Shown: positions 34,125 through 43,900 of the stretch, piece after piece
How the letters are laid out: every line of letters starts with the position of its first letter
How positions within the stretch are numbered: position 1 is the stretch's first letter
NCBI GenBank assembly: GCA_963665215.2
Contig: CAXXWW010000008.1
Span: 434,001 to 498,000 of the forward strand
Source of the DNA: G963665215 sp963665215
GTDB taxonomy: Bacteria > Chloroflexota > Dehalococcoidia > Lucifugimonadales > CAUZJF01
Reading direction: 5' to 3'
DNA length: 64,000 nt
Made by a program: the position numbers and the translations under genes
Notes under the pieces: model-generated
Seen by the model: the letters and a program-made list of their open reading frames with translations, nothing else
Database searches by the model: none
What the model was told of the DNA's origin: nothing

Positions 34125-34490
34125 ATGGCCGGACCGCTCAGATACCGCGCGACGGTCGTCGTCATAAGAGATGGCAAGGTCCTGCTCGTCAGAGGCTCAT
34201 CAGGGCGGTTCCGCGAGTTCATGATGCCTGGAGGCGGCATCGAGAACGGGGAGCTACCGATTGTCGCGGCTGCCAGAGAGTTACACGAGGAGACCAGCCT
34301 GCGAGCAAGCAGCATCGAGTATCTGCTCACCCACGAGACCGCAATACACAAGCATATGGTGTTTCGGGTCGAGGCCGAAGGCGACGTGGAAATCTCTCTG
34401 GGCGAAATAGGGGAGTTCGTGTGGTGGGACCAGAGAGAAGAGCTGCCGCTGTTCCCTCACGTCAGAGGCATTCTGCAAGAGCTTGGATGA
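34125..34490 (+). CDS. Nudix hydrolase inside the pyr operon
   Basis: A 121-residue Nudix protein. The box reads GGGIENGELPIVAAARELHE followed by ETSL; the last Gly of the consensus EExG is Ser here, while the metal-binding Glu residues are kept. It lies between pyrB and pyrC with gaps of 8 and 1 bases, so it is certainly co-transcribed. It may hydrolyse a nucleotide related to the pathway, but that is a guess from position. Confidence 0.82.
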   Translation: MAGPLRYRATVVVIRDGKVLLVRGSSGRFREFMMPGGGIENGELPIVAAARELHEETSLRASSIEYLLTHETAIHKHMVFRVEAEGDVEISLGEIGEFVWWDQREELPLFPHVRGILQELG

Positions 34491-34491
34491 C

Positions 34492-35826
34492 ATGAGACCT
34501 ATACTCATCACCGGCGGCCGCGTAATTGACCCCGTCCAGGGCGTCGACAGAATCGCCGACCTACTCATCGAGAACGGCGTGGTCGCGGGCGTCGAGGGCC
34601 GGATAGACTCGCCCGACGGCGCCAGGGTCATCGATGCCGCGGGACTCGCGGTGTGTCCCGGATTCATCGACCTGCACTGCCACCTGCGGGAGCCCGGCTT
34701 CGAGCACAAGGAGACCATCGCCACCGGCACGACAGCGGCCGCCGCGGGCGGATACACCACCGTTTGCGCCATGCCGAACACCAACCCGGTCATGGACTCG
34801 CGGTCCATAGTGGAGTTCGTGCTGCGCAAAGGTCGAGACGAGGGCGCGGTACGCGTCCTCCCCATCGGCGCCGTGACCAAGGGCAGCAGAGGCGCTGAGC
34901 TCGCGGAGATGGGGGAGCTGTCCGAGGCAGGGGTCGTCGGCTTCAGCGACGACGGCCACCCCGTCGCCGACCCCAACATCATGCGAAATGCGCTCAGCTA
35001 CAGCCTCGCTACGGGGCTGCCCATAATCAACCACTGCGAGGTGCTGGAGCTGTCGGCCGGGGGCTTGATAAACGAGGGGTGGGTCTCCAACCGGCTGGGG
35101 GTCAAAGGCATACCCAGCTCGGCCGAGGAGGTGATGGTGGCGCGCGACATCGCCCTGGCGGAGCTCACCGGAGGCCGCCTTCATATAGCCCACGCCAGCA
35201 CCGCAGGAACGGTGGAGCTGGTCCGGCGGGCCAAGGAGAAGGGGCTGAACGTGACGTGCGAGGTGACACCGCACCACCTGACCCTCAGCGACGAGACGCT
35301 CCTCGGCTACCACCAGGACGGCTCGCCCTTCGAGGCGCTGAACGAAAAAGCGTACGACTCCAACGCCAAGGTCGCGCCGCCGCTGCGCTCCCGCCGGGAC
35401 GTGGACGCGATGGTACGGGCGCTCGAGGAAGGGACCGTCGACTTTGTCGCCACCGACCACGCGCCCCACAGCCTTGTGGATAAGCAGTGCACCCTCGAGG
35501 AAGCGGCCAGCGGCCTGAGCGTCCTGGAGACGGCGCTGGGCTCTCTGATGTCGCTGGTCCATACCGGCAGCATCCCGATGCCGCTGCTGGTCGAGAAGCT
35601 CACTTCGGCCCCTGCCCGGTTTCTGGGCATGGATCTGGGCAGCCTCAGGCCCGGCGCTCCCGCCGACGTGACCATACTGGACCCCGACACCCAGTGGGTT
35701 GTGGACACCAGCGAGTTCGCGTCCAAGGGCAAGAACACCCCACTGGACGGCGCAACGCTCCGGGGGCGGGTCGTGGCGACGATCGTGGGCGGCCGGGTGG
35801 TGTATGAGCCGGATTCACCATCTTGA
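34492..35826 (+). CDS. pyrC: dihydroorotase
   Basis: A 444-residue class I dihydroorotase that closes carbamoyl-aspartate to dihydroorotate. The zinc-binding HxH is His62 and His64 in DLHCHLREPGF; later metal and catalytic residues lie in NHCE, HIAHAST and VATDHAPH. ATG 34492 directly follows the Nudix stop; a TTG at 34483 overlapping that stop is possible. It is followed by a gene of unknown function in the same operon. Confidence 0.94.
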   Translation: MRPILITGGRVIDPVQGVDRIADLLIENGVVAGVEGRIDSPDGARVIDAAGLAVCPGFIDLHCHLREPGFEHKETIATGTTAAAAGGYTTVCAMPNTNPVMDSRSIVEFVLRKGRDEGAVRVLPIGAVTKGSRGAELAEMGELSEAGVVGFSDDGHPVADPNIMRNALSYSLATGLPIINHCEVLELSAGGLINEGWVSNRLGVKGIPSSAEEVMVARDIALAELTGGRLHIAHASTAGTVELVRRAKEKGLNVTCEVTPHHLTLSDETLLGYHQDGSPFEALNEKAYDSNAKVAPPLRSRRDVDAMVRALEEGTVDFVATDHAPHSLVDKQCTLEEAASGLSVLETALGSLMSLVHTGSIPMPLLVEKLTSAPARFLGMDLGSLRPGAPADVTILDPDTQWVVDTSEFASKGKNTPLDGATLRGRVVATIVGGRVVYEPDSPS

Positions 35827-36813
35827 AGAGGAACCCGCAGGGATCAGCGACTCGAGGGGAACGGTATGGGCATACTAGATTGGCTGTTCGGTCCATGGAA
35901 CCGAGGTAGTAGCGGGCTATACAACAAGGCCAACCAACATTGGGAATTCATGAAGCAAGCCTTACTAAGCGGAGATGACCGCCAAGCACAGATTGAACTA
36001 CTTGAGGTTGTGCGGCTTTGTCAGGAATCAATACAAGCCAACCCTCAGAAACAGGGCGACGCCTATGTATTACTAGCAAACGCGCTGCTGCGAGGAAGCG
36101 ACCTGTATCAGGATGCGGATGAGCCACTCCTAATCAAGTATGCTGCCGCCTGTATACACTCGTGGTGGACTCTGCCGTATAACAGATCTCCGATTACGCG
36201 ACACTACGATCTCGGACTCCGATGGTACCAGAAGGTGTCACAAAAACTTCAGACCTTCGGTTCACAGAACCTGGAGGCCAGCATGTCCGAATACGGTTCA
36301 CTCTATGGAAGCCTGGTCACATCACCGTCCGGTTTCCAGAATATTAGGGCCGCTCTTCGCAAAGATGGACCAGCCACTGAGTCGCAGACTTCGGATGCGG
36401 AGACCTCTGGTGATCATGAAGAAGGGAACTTTTTTGAGTTTATGGCGGCCAATATGATTCGAATGGCGTCCCAACAGGACAGCCATGGTCACATCGTGCT
36501 CGACAAAGAGAAGCTCATTAGTGCCACGCTGACGAATCTGGAGATAGGCTTTGCTCTGGCTCGACGGCATCCTGGAAAGATCCGGAAACTATTTGTTCGC
36601 GATGATGGGCCATCGATGAAGGACGCCGAAATCGTCAAAACCGAAATAAGGATTTGGAAAGACATCGCACTCAAACAAGGGTCTACTTTGAGCCGCGTGA
36701 TTATTGTGAAATCCTTGTCCGGTTTCTACGGACATGGGGACGAACCTTCAATGGAACTCACCGCAACCGTTATGAGTGACCTTGAGCAAAGTTTCGAGTT
36801 AGGAGCGAAGCTA

Positions 36814-38050
36814 GTGGTTCAACGTTTTTGTATTGATGGGTAGAGTGACTTTAGCTTGATGCGCGCATCCTCGGTAGTGAAGCGCCAATCCACTCGTATC
36901 ACATCCCGGTTGCGTTGATTCTGCCAAGCATTGACCTCGCCGCGCAGGATGTCTTGATTGGCAATCCGTCGGTCCAGGCACTGTCGAGCCAGCACACCGA
37001 TCTCTATCTCCGCCATATTCAACCAACTCCCGTGTTTGGGAGTGTAGTGTATCTCCAGTCGCTCAGCTATACGCCTCGCCTCAGCAGGCTCGAATGCCTC
37101 GTATAGCGAGGACAGCTTGTGAGTGTTGAGATTGTCCATTACCAGCACGATCCGGTCTCTGTCAGGGTAGTCCTCGTCGACCAGTTCCTTTATCACATGC
37201 GCCCAGTCCACCTTCGTGCGACGCTCTCTGACCTCGACTCGGCGCCATCCGTCCAACGGTGCAAACAGCATGAACAGGCTGCTCACTCCATTGCGCTCGT
37301 ATTCGCAGTCGTATGCCGCCGATAAGCCGGGCGCTGCGGGACGCGGCACTCGCGTCTCCTTGACTTGCTGTTTGCTCGTCTCATCCATGCACACCAGAAC
37401 CTCATTCCCATCGTACGGCCGTTGGTAGACCTCCAGTACGTCTTCCATCGCGCACACAAACTCCGCGCTCTGACCGGGCGGGATGCACCAACTCTGCTTC
37501 AGCCACGGCTTCAGTTCGTTTTTTTTTAAGCGCCTGGCGAACCGTCTCGGTGCTAATGGTCCCGACTATCTCACACTCGACCAACTGGTCAGCCAACAGC
37601 TTCAGGGTCCAACTGGCACGCCCCTCCGGCGGTTCCCCGCAGGCCATCGCTATCAACCGTGCTTCACCTTCGCCGTCCAGTCTCTTTTGACGCCGACGCA
37701 GTTGCTTTTTGCGATTCAGCGCAGACTCGACCCCCTCCTCCACACAGCGCTTGCGTATTCGCTCGACCGTTGACTGTCCCACACCGAGCGCGCTGGTGAT
37801 GTCCGCGTCCTTCATTCCCCCGTCCGAGCGTGACTCATCGCTCATCAGCAGAATGCGCGCATGGGTCTGTTTGTACGCCGCAGCCCGACCGCGTGAGACC
37901 AAGGCGTTGAGTTCCTGTTGTTCGTCGGTAGTCAGTCTGATACGGTACTTCTTGGTAGACATCATGGTTCCTCCTCGGTTCAACGTTACGATTGAACCCC
38001 CAAGAGGAACAATGACTATCATGGTATTCATTTCAATGATGTTGGACCAC
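36814..38050 (-). mobile_element. IS630-family element in the pyr operon
   Basis: 1237 bp, flanked by the TA dinucleotide typical of IS630/mariner elements (36812-36813 and 38051-38052). The ends are inverted repeats GTGGTTCAACGTTTTT and GTGGTCCAACATCATT. The transposase reads opposite to the pyr operon. The insertion separates pyrR-pyrB-pyrC from carA and may be polar on carA. Confidence 0.92.
36819..37965 (-). CDS. IS630-family transposase, two overlapping frames
   Basis: The N-terminal half (start ATG 37965 behind GAGGAGG) carries helix-turn-helix motifs (DADITSALGVGQSTVERIRKR). The catalytic half has the DDE residues in VCMDETSKQ, LVMDNLNTH and WLNMAEIEIG. The two halves are in different frames; they join by a +1 shift (or loss of one A) at a run of nine A residues on the coding strand (T9 at 37519-37527). 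The joined product would be 381 residues. Such runs support transcriptional slippage or programmed frameshifting in this family. Confidence 0.85.
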
Positions 38051-38278
38051 TAGGTTTGTTTGCCCCGGAAGGCGAAGGAGACATCGAATCGCAGTTCTGG
38101 GAAGAGATTCAGCGTATCTCACCTGGTTCCGGTGAGAGCCAGACCCAAGAGTTGGCTGACATGTTTGTTCCGGAGATCGAAAAGTTCGAAAGCAGGTTTG
38201 GCCCATTGTCGCCGCGAAGCCCGCAAAGGGACTGGACTGTCTTCATGGAACGCCTCACTCGTGCTCGCCGCCTAATCG

Positions 38279-39382
38279 ATGAGTAAGCAAGCCCTCCTCG
38301 TCCTGGCAGACGGCTCGGTGTTCCGCGGCTACTCCTTTGGAGCCGCCGGGCCGGCTTACGGCGAGGTGGTCTTCAACACCTCTATGACCGGCTACCAGGA
38401 GATGCTGACCGATCCCTCGTACGCCGGACAGATCGTGGTGCCCACCTACCCCCTGATGGGCAACTACGGCATCAATGAGCGCGACTTCGAGTCGGCAAGG
38501 GTCCAGGTGTCGGGCTTCGTCGTCAGAGACCACTGCCTTTCCCCTAGCCACTCGCTGAGCACATCGACCCTTGAGGAGTTCCTCTCGTCGCAGGGCGTTC
38601 CGGGAATCAGCGGAGTGGATACGAGGGCCATCACCCGGCGCCTTCGGACCCGAGGCGTCATGATGGGCGCCATCGCCGTCGGCCTCTCCTCGAAGGAGGC
38701 GCTGGCGCGGCTCACAGAGCAGCCCCGCTACGGGGACGTCGACTACGTCGCGCAGGTGAGCACCAAACGCCCCTACGAGTGGACGGAGTCGACTCAGGGA
38801 TCCGCGGCCGCCGGGCTGAGAAGGATACTGGTCGACGACTACGGCCTGAAGTACAGCATCCTGCGGATACTGCGATCAAGGGGGTGCGAGGTGGTCGCCA
38901 TGCCGGCCACCGCCTCGGCCGAGGAATTCTTGGCCCGCAAGCCTGACGGGGTCATCCTATCTCCAGGGCCAGGCGACCCGGAGCTGCTGGACTACGCGGT
39001 GGAGACGGCAAAGGGGCTCACCGGCAGGCTGCCAATACTGGGCATTTGCCTGGGCAACCAGGTGTTGGGCCGCGCATTTGGAGGAAAGACCTTCAAGCTC
39101 AAGTTCGGCCATCGCGGCGGCAACCACCCTGTGCGCGACCTGGCCACCGGCCGCGTCTACATCACCGCGCAGAACCACGGTTACGCCGTCGACCCGGACA
39201 GCCTGCCGGACGAGCTAGAGGTCAGCCACGTAAACCTCAACGACGGGACCGTGGAGGGCCTTCGCCACCGGTCGCTGCCCATCATGAGCATCCAGTACCA
39301 CTCGGAGGCGTCGCCCGGCCCCCTGGACAACGAGCACATCTTCACTCAGTTTCTGGACATGGTAGATGATGCATCAATTTGA
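38279..39382 (+). CDS. carA: carbamoyl-phosphate synthase small subunit
   Basis: A 367-residue glutamine amidotransferase subunit that supplies ammonia to CarB. The nucleophile Cys257 lies in GICLGN, and the His-Glu pair in QYHSEASPGP. Its N-terminal domain contains the conserved TSMTGYQE segment. The ATG overlaps the stop of the split gene upstream. Its own stop lies inside the operator-like palindrome of the toxin-antitoxin module. Confidence 0.95.
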   Translation: MSKQALLVLADGSVFRGYSFGAAGPAYGEVVFNTSMTGYQEMLTDPSYAGQIVVPTYPLMGNYGINERDFESARVQVSGFVVRDHCLSPSHSLSTSTLEEFLSSQGVPGISGVDTRAITRRLRTRGVMMGAIAVGLSSKEALARLTEQPRYGDVDYVAQVSTKRPYEWTESTQGSAAAGLRRILVDDYGLKYSILRILRSRGCEVVAMPATASAEEFLARKPDGVILSPGPGDPELLDYAVETAKGLTGRLPILGICLGNQVLGRAFGGKTFKLKFGHRGGNHPVRDLATGRVYITAQNHGYAVDPDSLPDELEVSHVNLNDGTVEGLRHRSLPIMSIQYHSEASPGPLDNEHIFTQFLDMVDDASI

Positions 39383-39400
39383 TGTATACTATTGATGCAT
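39369..39400 (+). promoter_or_regulatory. operator-like inverted repeat of the vapBC module
   Basis: ATGCATCAAT (39369-39378) and ATTGATGCAT (39391-39400) form a perfect 10-bp inverted repeat around 12 bases that include TATACT (39385-39390), a likely -10. It overlaps the carA stop codon (39380-39382) and ends 20 bases before the antitoxin gene. This is the expected site for repression by the VapB-VapC complex. Confidence 0.75.
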
Positions 39401-39420
39401 AATACTGATGAGGTGATGTG

Positions 39421-39642
39421 ATGCGCACAACCCTTGACATCGAGGCCAAGCTGCTGGACGGGGTGGTAGAGGCCACCGGTGAGAAAAGCAAGAGCAAGGC
39501 GGTCAGCAGGGTGCTGGAGGAGTTCATACGCGGCATAAAGATTGACGAGCTACGGGCCATGGCCGGGAAGATAGACATTTTAAACAACTGGCGTGAACTT
39601 GAAGAGTTAGAACTTGAAGCGCACAAGGATCTGAAATGGTAG
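39421..39642 (+). CDS. vapB: VapB-type antitoxin
   Basis: A 73-residue antitoxin with an N-terminal ribbon-helix-helix (MRTTLDIEAKLLDGVVEATG, then SKSKAVSRVLEEFIR) and a C-terminal toxin-binding tail (NNWRELEELELEAHK). It would bind the inverted repeat just upstream. The adjacent GTG at 39418 is an alternative start. It overlaps vapC by 7 bases. Confidence 0.85.
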   Translation: MRTTLDIEAKLLDGVVEATGEKSKSKAVSRVLEEFIRGIKIDELRAMAGKIDILNNWRELEELELEAHKDLKW

Positions 39643-40022
39643 TAGCAGATACGTCCGTTTGGATTGCTTACCTTAGAGACCCAGATTCAGACCCCGGTCG
39701 GGCGATGGACGCACTGTTGTCCAAGCGCGAGGTGTTAATGGTTGGGATGGTGCTAACGGAGGTACTTCGAGGTGCTCGTCGCCAGAGAGAGTTTGATGCT
39801 CTCAGAGACCGGCTGACCGCAATTCGGTTTCTGGACACGGATCAGGAGACTTGGATCAGAGTGGCAGCGCTGGCACTTGGGCTCAGAGAAAGAGGAGAGA
39901 CGATACCGGTCACGGACCTGATAGTAGCGGCTGTTGCCATACAGCACAATGAGCCTCTTTACGCTGTCGATGAACACTTTCAACGCGTCCCTGGACTCCG
40001 CTCGTACGAACCCAATTCGTAG
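39636..40022 (+). CDS. vapC: VapC-type PIN toxin RNase
   Basis: A 128-residue PIN-domain endoribonuclease. The acidic metal-binding residues are present: Asp5 (VVADTSVW), Glu42 (LTEVLRGAR), Asp94 (PVTDLIVAA) and Asp112. It is intact, unlike the other two toxin modules in the window. The module sits between carA and carB. Confidence 0.88.
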   Translation: MVVADTSVWIAYLRDPDSDPGRAMDALLSKREVLMVGMVLTEVLRGARRQREFDALRDRLTAIRFLDTDQETWIRVAALALGLRERGETIPVTDLIVAAVAIQHNEPLYAVDEHFQRVPGLRSYEPNS

Positions 40023-40037
40023 ATAGAGTTGAGGGAA

Positions 40038-40256
40038 ATGATCAGGATAGAGAAGACCTTCGCCTACGGCTACGCCAAGCCAGTGAACCGTGGCGTGTTT
40101 CTATGGGATGGCGACAGGGAGGACCTCGAAGGGCCTAGTTACTGGCTGGACCACCTAGTCTATGAAGCCCTTGGCGAAGAGGTCTTTTGGTCCAGCGGTT
40201 ATGAGCTGGGAGGGATCACCGTTACGATAGAAGTCAGCAAAGCTACTAGACGATGA
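40038..40256 (+). CDS. hypothetical protein
   Basis: A 72-residue protein with no motif I recognise. ATG 40038 is preceded by GAGGGAA. It follows vapC by 15 bases and overlaps the HAD gene start through ATGA, so it belongs to the same transcript. It may be a third component of the acquired segment. Confidence 0.55.
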   Translation: MIRIEKTFAYGYAKPVNRGVFLWDGDREDLEGPSYWLDHLVYEALGEEVFWSSGYELGGITVTIEVSKATRR

Positions 40257-40948
40257 GCAGACTCCGCGGCATCAAGGCCATCGCCTTCGACATGGACGGC
40301 ACCCTCTGGGACTTCGATGCCGCTATGCGGCGCGCCCTGGGCAAAACGCTGCTGGAGTTGCAAAGGTTCGAGCCGGAGGCGGCCGCCACGCTGGACGTCG
40401 ACAGGGTGGTCGCGATCAGGGAGCGCGTGGAGAACAAGCTGAGGGGCGTGGTCTCAGACCTGAACGAGATTCGACTGGAGTCGTTCAAACAGGTCCTGCG
40501 GGAGATAGGGAGACCCGATGACGCCCTGGCGTCACGGCTGTGCGACGTGTACCTCACCCACCGGTCGGCGGGCAAGAAGCTCTTCGACGACGTTCTCCCC
40601 ACGCTGGACGCGCTGAAACACCGCTACACCCTCGGACTCGTCTCCAATGGCAACAGCTACGCGGAGCACTTCGGCCTGGAGGGCTTGATCGGCTTCGCAG
40701 TGTACGCCCAGGACCACGGCGGCGTGCAGAAGCCCGACCCCGCGCTCTTCCATATCGCGCTGAACGAGGCCGGGTGCTCGGCCAGAGAGCTGGTCCACGT
40801 GGGCGACTCACTCGAAATAGACGTGGCCGGCGCCCGTAACGCGGGCGTCAAAAGTGTATGGCTTAACCGGAATGGGTCCGGCGCGCGCCCCGACATAACG
40901 CCCGACGCCGAGATAGCGTCCCTGCGAGAGCTGGGTCAGATTCTTTAA
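40253..40948 (+). CDS. HAD-superfamily hydrolase
   Basis: A 231-residue phosphatase-type protein with the four HAD motifs: DMDGTLWD (nucleophile Asp), LVSNGNS, Lys in VQKPDPALF and GDSLEIDVAGA. It has a helical cap after motif I, as in phosphoglycolate-phosphatase or pyrimidine 5'-nucleotidase-like members. Its position directly before carB would fit a nucleotide phosphatase, but the substrate is inferred only. Confidence 0.85.
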   Translation: MSRLRGIKAIAFDMDGTLWDFDAAMRRALGKTLLELQRFEPEAAATLDVDRVVAIRERVENKLRGVVSDLNEIRLESFKQVLREIGRPDDALASRLCDVYLTHRSAGKKLFDDVLPTLDALKHRYTLGLVSNGNSYAEHFGLEGLIGFAVYAQDHGGVQKPDPALFHIALNEAGCSARELVHVGDSLEIDVAGARNAGVKSVWLNRNGSGARPDITPDAEIASLRELGQIL

Positions 40949-40967
40949 AGAGCGACATCCCCAAGTC

Positions 40968-43900
40968 ATGACCGCACCACCAAAACCCCAAAAAGTCCTC
41001 GTCATCGGCTCGGGGCCCATCGTCATCGGGCAGGCGGCGGAGTTCGACTACGCCGGCACCCAAGCGTGCAAGGCCCTCCGCGAAGAGGGCGTGACAACCG
41101 TCCTGGTCAACTCCAATCCCGCCACCATAATGACCGACGAGGGCATCGCCGACATCGTTTACATCGAGCCGCTCACCGTCGAGGTGGTGACCAGGATAAT
41201 CGAGGCCGAGCGGCCCGACGGAGTCCTGCCGACCCTGGGCGGGCAGACCGGGCTCAACCTCGCCGTCGACCTGGCCGACGCCGGGGTCCTGGACAGGTAC
41301 GGTGTCCGGCTGCTGGGGACCGGCCTGGATGCGATAAAGAACGCGGAAGACAGGTCCCTTTTCCGCCGGCTGCTGCTGGACATATCGGAGCCGCTGCCCC
41401 CCAGCCTCACGGCCGGCTCCATGGACGATGCCAGGCGCGCCGCCGCGGAGCTGGGCCTTCCTCTGGTGGTACGTCCAGCCTACACCCTCGGCGGGACCGG
41501 AGGCGGCATCGCCGCCACACCGGATGAGCTCGACTCCATTGTATCGGGCGGCCTCTCGGCCAGCCCCATACGTCAGGTGCTGCTGGAGAAGTCCCTGGTG
41601 GGCTGGAAGGAGATCGAATACGAGGTCATGCGGGACGGCGCCGACAACTGCATCACCGTCTGTAATATGGAGAACATCGACCCCATGGGGGTCCACACCG
41701 GGGATAGCATCGTCGTGGCGCCAAGCCAGACCCTGTCCGACAAAGAGTACCAGATGCTGCGCTCCGCCAGCCTGAAGATCATCCGGGCCCTGGGCGTCGA
41801 GGGCGGGTGCAACATACAGTTTGCCCTGGCACCCGGCGACGTGGTCGGTGAGACCCTTCCCGAAGGCGGGCCCGACGACAGCCCGTACTACGTGATCGAG
41901 GTGAACCCCAGGGTCAGCCGCAGCTCAGCGCTGGCCAGCAAGGCCACGGGCTACCCCATCGCCAGAGTGGCGGCGAAGATCGCCGTGGGCAGGCGGCTCG
42001 ACGAGATTGCCAACGCGGTCACCGAAAAGACGCTGGCCGCCTTCGAGCCCGCACTGGACTACTGCGTGGTCAAGATCCCCCGCTGGCCCTTTGACAAGTT
42101 CCCCGCCGGCGACCGCTCCATCGGCACCCAGATGAAGGCCACCGGCGAGGTGATGGCCATCGACCGCTCATTCGAGGCGGCGTTCCAGAAGGCAGTGAGG
42201 TCGCTGGAGATAACCAACCGGGACCTGCTCTGGGAGGACCCCGAGTGGACCAGGGACCCAGGCGATTGGGCGAAAGGGGCCCCCCTTCGTCCTAACGACC
42301 AGCGGCTGTGGGCGCTGTTCAGGGCGCTGAGACGCCACACCACCCCCGAGGAGCTCTCTCGGGCGACGGGCATCGACCCCTGGTTCACCCGCGCCTTCGG
42401 AAGGATCGTCGAACTGGAGCGGAGGCTCCTGGCGGAAAGCCTGACGCCGGAGCTCCTGTGGGAGGCCAAGCGTCTGGGCTTCTCCGACGAGAAGACCGGG
42501 GTCCTCTCGGACAAGACCGGGGAGGAGGTGCGCGTACTTCGCGGCCGCTGGGAGATCAGGCCGGTGTACAAGATGGTGGACACCTGCGCGGCCGAGTTCG
42601 AGGCCCAGACGCCCTACTTTTACAGCACCTACGAGCAGGAGAACGAGGCGGCGCCATCAGGTGCGAAGGCGGCGGTGGTGTTGGGCAGCGGCCCAATACG
42701 CATCGGGCAGGGCATCGAGTTCGACTACTGCTCGGTCCATGCGGCGTGGGCGCTACAGGCGGAGGGGATCAAAAGTATCATGGTCAACTCCAACCCGGAG
42801 ACGGTCTCGACCGACTTCGACATCAGCGACCGGCTGTACTTCGAGCCCCTGGACGAGGAGAGTGTGCGAGACATCATGGAGAATGAGATGGCGGCTACCC
42901 CCGGGGCGGAGGCCAGCACCCCGCCCGCGGTCGTCCAGTTCGGCGGTCAGACGGCCATCAACCTCTCCCAGTCGATAGACAGAGCGGGGATGCCGATCCT
43001 GGGCTCGACGGCGCAGTCCATCGACATCGCGTCGGACCGCCACCTGTTCGAGGAGTTCCTGTCCAGGGTCGACATACCCAATCCTCCGGGCGCCGCAGTG
43101 GCCAACCTGGAGCAGGCGCTGACCGTGGCCCAGACCGTCGGCTACCCCATACTGGTCAGGCCGAGCTACGTGCTCGGCGGCCGCGCCATGGAGATCGTGC
43201 AGACCGCCACCGAGCTTATCAGGTTCATGACCGAGGCGCTGGCTGCGGGCGAAGGACGGCGGGTGCTCATCGACAAGTACTTCGAGGGGCGGGAGGTGGA
43301 GGTGGACGCCGTTTGCGACGGGGAGAGCGTCCTTATCCCGGGGATCATGGAGCACGTCGAGAGGGCGGGCGTTCACAGCGGGGACTCGATGGCGATATAT
43401 CCCGGCCTGACTCTGACCGAGGACGAGGTCAACACCATCGTGGACTACACCACGCGGATCGGCCTCGCGCTTGACGTCAGGGGCCTGATGAATATCCAGT
43501 ACGTGGTCCTGGGCGGCCCAGCATACCGGAGTCCGGGGACGGCCAACGGCCAGGCCGCCGGCGCCCCCACCGTGGTGTACGTCCTGGAGGTCAATCCCCG
43601 GGCCAGCCGGACCATACCCTTCATCTCGAAGGTGACGGGCGTGCCCATGGTGCGGCTGGCCGTTAACGCCATGCTGGGCAAGAGCCTGCAGGAGCAGGGA
43701 TACCCGGGTGGCCTGTGGAAAAGGCAGAAGCTGGTAGCCGTCAAGGCGCCGGTGTTCTCGATGTCCAAGCTGGCGGGGGTGGACACCTATCTGGGGCCCG
43801 AGATGAAGTCCACCGGCGAGGTGATGGGGATCGACTACGAGTTCCGGCCTGCGGTGGCCAAGGCGCTCATGGCGGCCGGCCTGACCCTCCCGCCAGAAGG

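Larger units (their letters stand above)
35866..38286 (+). pseudogene. unknown pyr-operon protein split by IS630
   Basis: Rejoining 35866-36813 with 38053-38286, after removing IS630 and one TA, gives a continuous 393-codon frame. The first 316 codons run to ELGAKL and the last part starts GLFAPEGEGD. The N-terminus (MGILDWLFGPWNRG) is followed by helix-rich, tetratricopeptide-like segments to about residue 110; I recognise no family. The native stop overlaps the carA ATG. Codon use is more AT-rich than in the pyr genes, so it may be an acquired passenger. As it stands it would end 9 codons into the IS. Confidence 0.75.
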
